Source: Spongiactinospora sp. TRM90649 (lineage in GTDB: Bacteria; Actinomycetota; Actinomycetes; Streptosporangiales; Streptosporangiaceae). Taken from it: a stretch of DNA of 64,000 nt. Location: positions 1 to 64,000 of the forward strand of contig NZ_JARLTC010000012.1 of the NCBI RefSeq assembly GCF_029382225.1, in the 5' to 3' direction. Every line of letters begins with the position of its first letter. The first letter of the stretch is position 1. The notes under the pieces were generated by a model. It was not told the origin of the DNA and did not search any database. It saw only the letters and a list, made by a program, of their open reading frames with translations. Positions 50,188 to 57,519 of this stretch are shown piece by piece. The position numbers were made by a program, and so were the translations under genes.

Positions 50188-50194
50188 TGAGCGC

Positions 50195-51139
50195 ATGAAC
50201 TCCTACTCTGTGCGCGCCGAAGGCGTGCGCAAACGGTACGGCGACAGCCACGCCCTGCACGGATTCGACCTCGCCGTGCGCGAGGGGACGGTCTGCGGCC
50301 TGCTCGGCCCGAACGGCGCGGGCAAGACCACCGCCGTCCGCATCCTGGCCACCCTGCTGCGCGCGGACGGCGGGCGCGCGGAGGTCGCCGGTTTCGACGT
50401 GGTCGGGCAGCCCGCCGAGGTGCGCCGCCGGATCGGCCTCGCCGGCCAGGAACCGGCCGTGGACGAGATCCTCACCGGCCGGGAGAACCTGGTCATGTGG
50501 GGCCGCCTGCACCACCTCGGGAAGGCGGCGGCCGGCGCCAGGGCCGAGGAACTGCTCGACCGGTTCGGCCTGACAGAGGCGGCCGACAAGCGGATCAAGC
50601 ACTACTCGGGTGGCATGCGCCGCCGTCTCGACCTCGCGGCCAGCTTCATCCTCGCGCCCCGGGTGCTCTTCCTGGACGAGCCGACCACGGGGCTCGACCC
50701 GCGCAACCGCAGCGAGGTGTGGCAGGCCGTCCGCACTCTGGTCGCGGCGGGCAGCACCGTGCTGCTCACCACCCAGTACCTGGACGAGGCCGACCAGCTC
50801 GCCCACCAGATCGTGGTGCTCGACCGGGGCCGGGTGGTCGCCGACGACTCCCCTGACGCGCTGAAGAAGCGGATCGGCGGCGACCAGCTCGACCTGGTCC
50901 TGCACGACCCCGCCGACCTGGAGGAGGCCGCGCGGGTGCTGGCCGCGGTGGCGGGGGCGGCGCCCGCCGTCGATCGCGACGCGCTGCGGCTCACCGCGCC
51001 GGTGTCGGACCGGATGGCGGCGCTGACCGAGACCATGCACCGGATGCGCGAGGCCGCGATCGACGTCGAGGACGTCGCGCTGCGCCGTCCGACGTTGGAC
51101 GAGGTGTTCCTCAGCATCACCGGGCGAGAGGCGGCATGA
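50195..51139 (+). CDS. DrrA-type ABC transporter ATP-binding protein
   Basis: A 314-residue ABC ATPase of the daunorubicin-exporter (DrrA) type. Walker A GPNGAGKTT is at 38-46, the signature YSGGMRRRLDLAAS at ~139, Walker B VLFLDEPTTGLDP, and the H-loop region is LLTTQYLDEAD, with Gln where many ABC proteins have His. A C-terminal extension of ~90 residues ends RPTLDEVFLSITGREA, a DrrA hallmark. It overlaps the permease gene by 4 bp. It probably exports a hydrophobic drug or lipid-like compound. Confidence 0.92.
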   Translation: MNSYSVRAEGVRKRYGDSHALHGFDLAVREGTVCGLLGPNGAGKTTAVRILATLLRADGGRAEVAGFDVVGQPAEVRRRIGLAGQEPAVDEILTGRENLVMWGRLHHLGKAAAGARAEELLDRFGLTEAADKRIKHYSGGMRRRLDLAASFILAPRVLFLDEPTTGLDPRNRSEVWQAVRTLVAAGSTVLLTTQYLDEADQLAHQIVVLDRGRVVADDSPDALKKRIGGDQLDLVLHDPADLEEAARVLAAVAGAAPAVDRDALRLTAPVSDRMAALTETMHRMREAAIDVEDVALRRPTLDEVFLSITGREAA

Positions 51140-51963
51140 CCGTGATCACCGCGCCCTCCGCGCCCGCACCGGCCGTCCAGCGGCTCGGCTGGGTGCTCTC
51201 CGACGCCTGGATCATCGCCAGGAGCAACCTGATCCACCTGACCCGCAACCCCGGCTCCCTGGTTGGGACGCTGCTGTATCCGATCGTCATGGTGCTGATG
51301 TTCGGCTACGTCTTCGGCAGCGCGATGAACGTGCAGGGCGGCGGCGACTACCGGGCCTTCCTCATGCCGGGCATGTTCGCCCAGACCATGGCCGTCGGGG
51401 TGACGACCACCCTGGTGATCGTCGCCACCCAGGCGTCGTACGGGGTCACCGACCGCTTCCGCTCGATGCCGATCTCCCAGGCCGGGGTGGTGCTCGGCCG
51501 TGCCCTGGCCGACCTGGCGATCTCGGCGCTGGAACTGGCCGCGCTCATCGGCTGCGGCCTGGTCGTCGGCTGGGGCTGGCACAACGGGACGGGCGACGCC
51601 CTGGCCGGGATCGGCCTGCTCCTGCTGCTGCGGTTCTCGCTCACCTGGGTCGGCATCTACGTGGGCCTGAAGACCACCCCCGAGGCGGCGGGCGCGTCCT
51701 GGATGCTGCTGCTGCCGCTCACGATGATCGCGAACACCTTCGTCTCGCCGTCCCAGATGCCCGCCTGGCTGGGCTTCCTGGCCGAGTGGAACCCGCTCTC
51801 GGCCACCGTGACCGCCTGCCGCGCCCTCTTCGGCAACCCCGGCCTGCCCGGCGACTCCTGGGCCGCCGAACACGCCCTCGCCCTGGCCGTGGCCTGGCCC
51901 CTCCTGATCATCCTCGTCTTCCTCCCCCTCTCCGCCAGGGCCTACCGTCACCTGAACCGCTGA
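51136..51963 (+). CDS. DrrB-type ABC-2 permease
   Basis: A 275-residue ABC-2 permease with six predicted transmembrane helices. It starts with a cytoplasmic segment, then SDAWIIARSNLIHLTRNPGSL, and includes MVLMFGYVFGSAM, the FRSMPISQAGVVLGRALADL coupling region, and WLGFLAEWNPLSATVTACRALFG near the end. This is the DrrB architecture. It is coupled to the ATPase gene by a 4-bp overlap (ATGA) and shares its TetR control. Confidence 0.92.
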   Translation: MTVITAPSAPAPAVQRLGWVLSDAWIIARSNLIHLTRNPGSLVGTLLYPIVMVLMFGYVFGSAMNVQGGGDYRAFLMPGMFAQTMAVGVTTTLVIVATQASYGVTDRFRSMPISQAGVVLGRALADLAISALELAALIGCGLVVGWGWHNGTGDALAGIGLLLLLRFSLTWVGIYVGLKTTPEAAGASWMLLLPLTMIANTFVSPSQMPAWLGFLAEWNPLSATVTACRALFGNPGLPGDSWAAEHALALAVAWPLLIILVFLPLSARAYRHLNR

Positions 51964-51996
51964 CGACCGCGCCTCCCGGACGGCACACTGGTCGGC

Positions 51997-52935
51997 ATGG
52001 CACGTTCGGCGGCGTTCGAGGAGTTCCTGGCGGTGGTGAACGCGCCCCTGGTGTTCACCCGTGACGCTCTCGACGAGATCCCCGGCATCGGGGTGTTCTA
52101 CTCGCTGGGCGACGAGGAGCGGATCGAGGCGGAGGACATCCTCATCGCCATGCTGGCCAGGAACGACGGGCGGGTGGCGGCCTTCCTGGCCGAGGCGTAC
52201 TGCGAGCGCGCCGTCCCCGCGCTCATCGAGGCGACGACCGAGGCCGCGGCGCCCGTCATGCGGGTCTTCGCGGCCAGGGCGCTGCTGGAGATGGACAGCC
52301 AGGCGGGCCGTCCCGGCATCGAGCGGATGCTGCGCGCGCACGCGGGCAGCGGCTTCGACCGGGGCTCCGCCGTCCGGCTGCTGGCCGAGTTCCCGGACCC
52401 CGACCTGGAACTCCTGCTCGACGTGGCCGCCACCGACCCGGACGACATCGCCAGGTCCGAGGCGACCCACGCCGCGCTGAGCGCCGTCGGACTGGACGAC
52501 GAGGAACTGACCTCGGGCGAGGTGCTGCTGAGCGTCGGCGGACGACTGCTGTCGTCACTGCCGTCCGTGCGGAACGAGGCTCTCGCCGAGCTGCGCGCCA
52601 TCCTGGCCGGCTGGGCGGACGGCAGGACCGCCGAAGACCTGGGCCTCACCTGGCACCTCGACCGCGGGAACAGGCCGCTGCACCGTTTCATCGACGCGTT
52701 CGAGAGCAGGCGGCCCGAGTTCCCCCTCGAAGGGCTGCTGGACCTGACCGGCCGGGAACGCACCCTGCTGGAGAACCTCGTGCTGCTCCGCCTGCACGCC
52801 GACCGCCGCGCCGTCCGCGCCGCGGCCCGCCTGAACGTCCACCGCGCGATCGAGCCGCTGCGCGAACTCCTCCCCTCCGCCAAGGGCCCCGCCCGCGAGG
52901 AGATCGAGACCGTCCTCGCGGCTCTCACCGGGTGA
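51997..52935 (+). CDS. HEAT-repeat-like hypothetical protein
   Basis: A 312-residue soluble protein predicted to be almost all helical. Alternating amphipathic helices (VPALIEATTEAAAPVMRVFA, DIARSEATHAALSAVGLDD, RAAARLNVHRAIEPLRELL) suggest an irregular HEAT/ARM-type superhelix. No catalytic motif is seen. It follows the exporter by 33 bp on the same strand but has no obvious link to it. I do not recognise a specific family. The ATG at 51997 lacks a clear ribosome site. Confidence 0.65.
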   Translation: MARSAAFEEFLAVVNAPLVFTRDALDEIPGIGVFYSLGDEERIEAEDILIAMLARNDGRVAAFLAEAYCERAVPALIEATTEAAAPVMRVFAARALLEMDSQAGRPGIERMLRAHAGSGFDRGSAVRLLAEFPDPDLELLLDVAATDPDDIARSEATHAALSAVGLDDEELTSGEVLLSVGGRLLSSLPSVRNEALAELRAILAGWADGRTAEDLGLTWHLDRGNRPLHRFIDAFESRRPEFPLEGLLDLTGRERTLLENLVLLRLHADRRAVRAAARLNVHRAIEPLRELLPSAKGPAREEIETVLAALTG

Positions 52936-53047
52936 TGGGAATGCCCTGGCAAACTCTCGGCGTGGCGCGATTGCGCCCGATCGGGGACGGCAACAACTCC
53001 GAACGCGTCGGCTCGTGGGGCAGCCGCGCACGGAACGGGGAACGCCG

Positions 53048-53725
53048 ATGTCCAGCAGCAGGCCCGCGCCCGGTGATCTGGGGCGTCGAATCGCGCATCG
53101 GCGTGAGGCGCTCGGGCTGTCCCGTGAGGAGCTGGCCGAGCGCGCCGGTCTCGACCCCGGATACCTGACCTACCTGGAGGAGCGTCCCGCGCGGCCGTCC
53201 GAGGACACTCTGCTGCGGGTCGCCCGCGCGCTGGACGTCACCGCGGACCGGCTGCTCGGCGGCGACGCCGAGCGCGCGCCCGGCCCGGGCGGGGCGCGGG
53301 CCACCCCCGTGCTGAAGTCGCTGGACCGGCAGGAGTGCATGCGGCTGATCTCCCCCGGCGGCGTCGGCCGAGTCGGCTTCGACGGCAGGAGCGGCCTCAT
53401 CGTGCTCCCGGTCAACTACCGGGTGCACGGCGGGGCCGTGGTGTTCCGCACCCGGTACGGCGGGACGCTCGACGAGGAGCTGAACACCGGCGTCTCCGGC
53501 GTCGAATTCAAGATCGCCTTCGAGGTCGACCGGATCGACGACACCGACCGCACCGGCTGGAGCGTGCTCCTGCACGGCCCCGCTCACCACGTCACCGAGG
53601 ACGAGCTGCCCGAGGTCGCGCACCTCGGCGTGGACCCCTGGGCGGGCGGCCCGCGCGAGCTGTACATCCGCGTCCCCGTCACGCAGGTCAGCGGGCGCCG
53701 CATCATCGCCTCCGAGGAGACCTGA
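53048..53725 (+). CDS. XRE helix-turn-helix fused to PNPOx-like split barrel
   Basis: A 225-residue fusion. Residues ~10-70 are an XRE DNA-binding domain (LGRRIAHRREALGLSREELA, YLTYLEERPARPSEDTLLRV). Residues ~90-215 match the pyridoxamine 5'-phosphate oxidase-like flavin split barrel (LDRQECMRLISPGGVGRVGF, IVLPVNYRVHGGAVVFRT, GWSVLLHGPAHHV). Related actinobacterial proteins bind flavins or F420, so a cofactor- or redox-sensing repressor is plausible. The ATG at 53048 has GGGGA upstream. No adjacent target gene stands out. Confidence 0.85.
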   Translation: MSSSRPAPGDLGRRIAHRREALGLSREELAERAGLDPGYLTYLEERPARPSEDTLLRVARALDVTADRLLGGDAERAPGPGGARATPVLKSLDRQECMRLISPGGVGRVGFDGRSGLIVLPVNYRVHGGAVVFRTRYGGTLDEELNTGVSGVEFKIAFEVDRIDDTDRTGWSVLLHGPAHHVTEDELPEVAHLGVDPWAGGPRELYIRVPVTQVSGRRIIASEET

Positions 53726-53758
53726 GGGGACCTGAGGCGACCCGAGGCGACCCGAGGC
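53719..53758 (+). repeat. Four tandem 10-bp units at the XRE-PNPOx stop
   Basis: The unit GACCTGAGGG / GACCTGAGGC / GACCCGAGGC / GACCCGAGGC repeats without gaps at 53719-53758. The first unit contains the stop codon of the XRE-PNPOx gene. A 10-bp unit changes frame each copy, so slippage would only affect the 3' untranslated part. Confidence 0.85.
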
Positions 53759-53844
53759 GAAAGGTGCCCGGACCGGACCCGCCCGGCCCGGAGCACCCGC
53801 TCGCGCTTACGCCCATTCCCCCGGTCCGCGAATCGAACCGGTGG

Positions 53845-54135
53845 TCAGCTCTTGAGCACGCACCGGTTGGCGACCAGGTCGCCGTTCCAGGAGAAGGCAT
53901 CCCGGCAGAAGTAGACCCCGGCACCCGGGCCGAACCGCACGGTGAGCTCCAGCATGTAGAGGCCCCCGCCGTAGCATCCCCGCGCGGTGACCCGGTAGCC
54001 GCCCTCGGCGGGCGTGCGGTCCCCGGAGAAGCAGATCTGCACGTCGGCCGCGCCGTGGGCGGCGGGGGCGTGCAGCAGCGGGACGGCGAGCAGCGCCGCG
54101 CTCACGGCGAGGGTGAAACGCCTGGATCTTCTCAC
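53845..54135 (-). CDS. Small secreted four-cysteine protein
   Basis: A 96-residue exported protein. A signal peptide (VRRSRRFTLAVSAALLAVPL) ends near APAAHGA. The mature part of ~65 residues has four cysteines (QICFSG, ARGCYGG, VYFCRDAF, NRCVLKS) that could form two disulfides, with a predicted beta-rich fold. The GTG at 54135 is supported by GGAGG upstream; the longer frame lacks a signal peptide. I do not recognise the family. Its secreted, Cys-rich character is compatible with a small extracellular structural or inhibitor protein. Confidence 0.65.
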   Translation of the reverse strand: MRRSRRFTLAVSAALLAVPLLHAPAAHGAADVQICFSGDRTPAEGGYRVTARGCYGGGLYMLELTVRFGPGAGVYFCRDAFSWNGDLVANRCVLKS

Positions 54136-54355
54136 GGTGCGCCTCCGGAATGGTCCTCGACGGTCCTGCCTGCACGCTAACCACGGCGATGAGCTCGGCC
54201 CAGGTCGAATCGTCACCGCCTTGTGTGAATAACTCCCGCCGGGAACTGTGATAAATCACCTGGCACCGCTATCGGTGTGCAGAAGGACGCGGAGCGCGGC
54301 ATACGGGACGGCTTTCATGGCATGGTCGTTTCCGAGAGACACAAGGAGTCTCCAA

Positions 54356-54883
54356 ATGTCACGTTCACGTTCACTGTCCCGCCGTGGCGTCGCCGCGCTC
54401 GTGCTCGGCGTGGCGGCGTTCGCGGGAGCGGCGGTCATCACCGCCTCCCCCGCGCACGCGGCCGGGGCCACCGTCCGGGTCAACTCGTTCGGCCAGCTCG
54501 TCGCCGAGGGCACGACGGGTCCCGACAGCATCGACCTCAACCCGTCGGGCACGGCCACCACCGTGTCGTCCGCGCTGCACTCCGTGACCGCCGGGGCCGG
54601 TTGCGTGCAGCTCGGCCCGAGCGCGGTGCGCTGCGACGGCGTCACCTCGATCCTGGTCAACACCACCCGCGGCGACGACGTCGTCCGCAACAACACCGCG
54701 CTGTTCGCCGAGATCTTCGGCAGCGCGGGCTCCGACCGCCTGACCGGCGGTTCCGGACGGGACATCCTTGTCGGCGGGAGCGGCAACGATTTCCTGACCG
54801 GCAACGCCGGCAACGACATCACCGACGGCGGCCCGGACTTCGACACCTGCAGCGGCGAATCCGAGCCCAACTGCGAGGTCTGA
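54356..54883 (+). CDS. Secreted RTX-like calcium-binding repeat protein
   Basis: A 175-residue secreted protein. The signal peptide (RSLSRRGVAALVLGVAAFAG) ends with ASPAHA. The middle resembles actinobacterial calcium-binding proteins (VRVNSFGQLVAEGT, DSIDLNPSG), and residues ~120-160 carry hemolysin-type nonapeptide repeats GSAGSDRLTGG, GSGRDILVGG, GSGNDFLTGN, AGNDITDGG, which bind Ca2+ as a beta roll. The tail DTCSGESEPNCEV supplies a Cys pair. The ATG at 54356 has AAGGAG upstream. Confidence 0.85.
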   Translation: MSRSRSLSRRGVAALVLGVAAFAGAAVITASPAHAAGATVRVNSFGQLVAEGTTGPDSIDLNPSGTATTVSSALHSVTAGAGCVQLGPSAVRCDGVTSILVNTTRGDDVVRNNTALFAEIFGSAGSDRLTGGSGRDILVGGSGNDFLTGNAGNDITDGGPDFDTCSGESEPNCEV

Positions 54884-54937
54884 CCGCCATCCCGCCAGCC
54901 CCGGCAACCCCCGCCGGGGCCCACGTCCTTCAGCTGC

Positions 54938-55252
54938 TCACCGCCCCGCGATCCGCCGCAACACCCGACGAGGACGTGGCGCGACAGGCTCGATAGGGAC
55001 GAAAGACGGCTCGTCGCGGCGGCGGAGCAGGTCGAGGTCCTCGGCGAGCGCTGCGGCGGCGCCTTCGACGCTGCGGCGGATCCGGCAGAGCGGCCTGCCG
55101 CGTGCGCTGGTGCGCGGGCTCGGCCAGCGGACGCCGCCGGCGCGGTTCCCTGGCTCCGCCTCGTACATGATGATGCGGGCCCACCGTCCCGTGGCGATCT
55201 CGACGAACGGCCCGGAGCACGAACTACGCACACGAGTAGATCCCCGGACCAT
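54938..55252 (-). CDS. Hypothetical protein, possibly truncated
   Basis: A minus-strand frame of up to ~104 residues with coding-like composition: GRWARIIMYEAEPGNRAGGV, then EGAAAALAEDLDLLRRRDEP and a basic end PRPRRVLRRIAGR. I do not recognise it. The start is uncertain (GTG/ATG near 55252, or ATG at 55168). It faces a methyltransferase fragment on the other strand with almost no gap, which suggests that one or both are remnants. Confidence 0.35.
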   Translation of the reverse strand: MVRGSTRVRSSCSGPFVEIATGRWARIIMYEAEPGNRAGGVRWPSPRTSARGRPLCRIRRSVEGAAAALAEDLDLLRRRDEPSFVPIEPVAPRPRRVLRRIAGR

Positions 55253-55259
55253 CGCCCAC

Positions 55260-55604
55260 GCCCCGGCCGGAGCACATCTGACCATCAGCGCGCTCACCGG
55301 CCTAACGTCCGTCACGACGGAACTGAAGGACGACGGCTTCCGTATGTGGGCCCGCGACCCGGCCGAGGCCGGCCAATGGGCCTCCGTAACCTGGAGGCCG
55401 GGGCAGCACGAGTTCCGGGGGTATCAGGTCGGCGACCGCCCGGTTTGGGATGAGGTCGTGGACGCCTATTTCCAGTGGGTGAGCTGGGGCGAGCCACAGC
55501 GCGACCGCTTCGGGATGTCCGTCACATCGGACGGCCAGCGGGTCTGGCCGGACACCCCCGAGCGAGTGATCGCCGCACGGCCGCAACCCCCGGCGGCTCC
55601 CTGA
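55260..55604 (+). pseudogene. 3' fragment of an isoaspartyl-type O-methyltransferase
   Basis: The frame encodes GFRMWARDPAEAGQWASVTW, VWDEVVDAYFQWVSWGEPQR and DRFGMSVTSDGQRVWPDTPE before a stop at 55602-55604. This matches the C-terminal accessory part of the actinobacterial protein-L-isoaspartate O-methyltransferase-like proteins associated with peptide maturation. The Rossmann domain that should precede it is missing, replaced by unrelated sequence before about 55260. It is therefore a remnant, not a working enzyme. Confidence 0.5.
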
Positions 55605-56108
55605 CGAACGCTACCAACAGCACCATTGAGTATCGCCTGCGGTGCCAACGGGACGGCCTCACCATCGCAGCGCCGCAGAGGGCCGCACATTCACTCCCCC
55701 GCCGCAGCCCCCAGCCGATCGCACCTGGTGGCCCACGACGCCATCCCCATCCCGTCCCACCACCTCTCCGCCACGTCCCAAGGCCACGCGGGCGCTTGAG
55801 GGAAGTGACGGAGGGGTGGCCCGCAGAGGTGCTCGGATCGCATCGGTGTGACGGTAATCGTCGTACCACCGCATCGGGACCCAAGTGACCGACCGGGGGC
55901 GCGAGCGCCGGGCGAAGCCCGGCCCAGAAAGAGCGACCGAGCGCAGCGAAGACCGTTGGGCGCGCGCCAGCGCGCACCCCACGCCCGGGCGGAACGCGGG
56001 ACGCGGACGGCAAGTGGCAGCACGCACGATGCGGAGCGGTGGAGGGGCTCTCGGGCAGCGGAGGGTAGGCGGCGGCGCGTCAGCGCGCATCCCACCACCC
56101 CGGCGGGG
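55605..56108. other. Gene-free region with many short inverted repeats
   Basis: No convincing gene is present; open frames here are low-complexity. The part from about 55895 to 56080 is rich in short palindromes, e.g. GCCGGGC-GAA-GCCCGGC (55907-55923), a 7-bp stem with a three-base loop, and several GCGCGC words. It resembles actinobacterial intergenic repeat sequence and lies downstream of the glycine-rich secreted protein gene (minus strand) and the methyltransferase remnant (plus strand). Confidence 0.5.
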
Positions 56109-57236
56109 TCAGGGGCATGGGGGGCCGGGGTGGGTGGTGGCGGTGGGGAGGGGGGTCAAGGTGGCGGCGCCCGGGGGGCCGCAGGGGGTGCCCGCGCCGG
56201 CCGCGCCGCCTCGGACGACGGGGTCGCCGGGGCCGCCGCTGACCAGGAGCGGGCGCGTGTTGCCGGGGCCGCCCGCGCCGCCCTTCGCACCGTTGCGCCC
56301 GCCGCCGCCCGCCGCGCCGCCCGTCATCCGCACCCGACCGGTGAGCGTGAGCGGGCGGTCGTTGCCGATGCCGCCCTCCCCGCCCTCCCCCAGTTCCTGC
56401 CCTGTGCCGCCGCGCCCCCCGGTGATGTTCACGGTGTTGAGCACGCCCCACCGGACCACGGTGTGGACGGCCCCGGCGTTGCCGGTGCCGCCGCGTCCGC
56501 CGTCGCCGTCCTTGCCGTCGCCGTCGCTGGCGCCGATGTCGAGGGCGGTGCCGTGGCCGCCTCTGCCCCCGGTGATGGAGATGGCCCCCGCGCAGAGGAC
56601 GGTGCCGGTGCTGCCCGCCCCGCCCGCCCCGCCGTCGGGGTCGCCGTGGCTGGTGAGGGTGTCGATGCCCTGGCCGCCGGTGCCGCCGATGGCGTTGACG
56701 GCGTCGCGGCCCCCGCCACCGACGATCATGCCGGAGTTGCCGTCGCCGCCGGTGCCCGCGTCGGAGAGGTAGCGGCCGATGCCGCCCTCGCCGCCGATCA
56801 CGGTGATCACGTCGTCGCCGGGGCCGCCGTCGACGCGGCCGCTGTTGCCGTCGCCGCCCTTGCCGCTGCTCAGCAGGGAGTGGCCGCCGCGGATCAGGAT
56901 GGCGTCGTCGCCGCTGCCGCCGTTGATGGTGCCCTGGTTGCCGTCCTTGTCGGGGACGGCGAGAACGCTGATCACGTCGTGGCCGGTGAGGCCGTTGACC
57001 GTGCCGCCCTCGGGGATCGGCTCGCAGACGATGCGGTCGTCGCCGGGGGTGCCGTCGACCGTGGTGCCGGTGAGGTGGGCGCCGTTGACCTGGCAGTTCA
57101 CCGTGGACGCCCAGGCGGTGGGGTTGATCGCGATCAGAGCGGCCGCGGCGAGGAGGACGGCCGCCACCGTCGCGGCGATGCCGCGCGGACCGTGGATGGG
57201 CGGCCGGTAGCCCCCGGGCGGAGACGGCTCGGCCAT
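56109..57236 (-). CDS. Glycine-rich repeat protein with N-terminal signal/anchor
   Basis: A 375-residue exported protein. A short Pro-rich cytoplasmic start (AEPSPPGGYRPP) leads to a hydrophobic signal or anchor helix (GIAATVAAVLLAAAALIAI). The rest is Gly/Asp/Asn-rich with imperfect repeats such as GGSGDDAILI, GGPGDDVITVIGG, GGGGRDAVNAIGG and GGRGGHGTALDIG, of RTX-like or beta-helical type. Interspersed are TGGDGNSG units. The C-terminus is Pro/Gly/Thr-rich. It is probably a surface or matrix Ca-binding protein. The ATG at 57236 has AGGGG upstream. Confidence 0.75.
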   Translation of the reverse strand: MAEPSPPGGYRPPIHGPRGIAATVAAVLLAAAALIAINPTAWASTVNCQVNGAHLTGTTVDGTPGDDRIVCEPIPEGGTVNGLTGHDVISVLAVPDKDGNQGTINGGSGDDAILIRGGHSLLSSGKGGDGNSGRVDGGPGDDVITVIGGEGGIGRYLSDAGTGGDGNSGMIVGGGGRDAVNAIGGTGGQGIDTLTSHGDPDGGAGGAGSTGTVLCAGAISITGGRGGHGTALDIGASDGDGKDGDGGRGGTGNAGAVHTVVRWGVLNTVNITGGRGGTGQELGEGGEGGIGNDRPLTLTGRVRMTGGAAGGGGRNGAKGGAGGPGNTRPLLVSGGPGDPVVRGGAAGAGTPCGPPGAATLTPLPTATTHPGPPCP

Positions 57237-57357
57237 CGGCGACCCCTTTCTGCCGGGCCACCACGCGGGGGCGGGGTGGCTCTGCACGGCGACGGCCTCA
57301 CCCGCATCCGCTCCGCAATTCTCCGATCACAATATGTTACCGAACGCAACCCACCTC

Positions 57358-57388
57358 GTGTTTCACGTTGGTGAAATTCACTGAACAC
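57358..57388. promoter_or_regulatory. Nested inverted repeats upstream of the peptide-type ABC operon
   Basis: TTTCAC (57361-57366) pairs with GTGAAA (57371-57376). GTGAA/TTCAC (57371-57375, 57377-57381) overlaps it, and GTGTT (57358-57362) with AACAC (57384-57388) encloses both. The stretch is AT-rich and lies 132-162 bp before the binding-protein ATG, so it is a good operator candidate. The regulator is unknown. Confidence 0.45.
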
Positions 57389-57519
57389 GCTTGTCCCGAT
57401 TGCCGCCTTGCCGGTAGAACATGGAGGAATGAGCAGGACTTTCGCAGATTGATCGATCTGGGATGGCGTTCACTGAACGGAAGGCCTGATCGAACAACGC
57501 CGTTCCCCCAGGAGGACCC

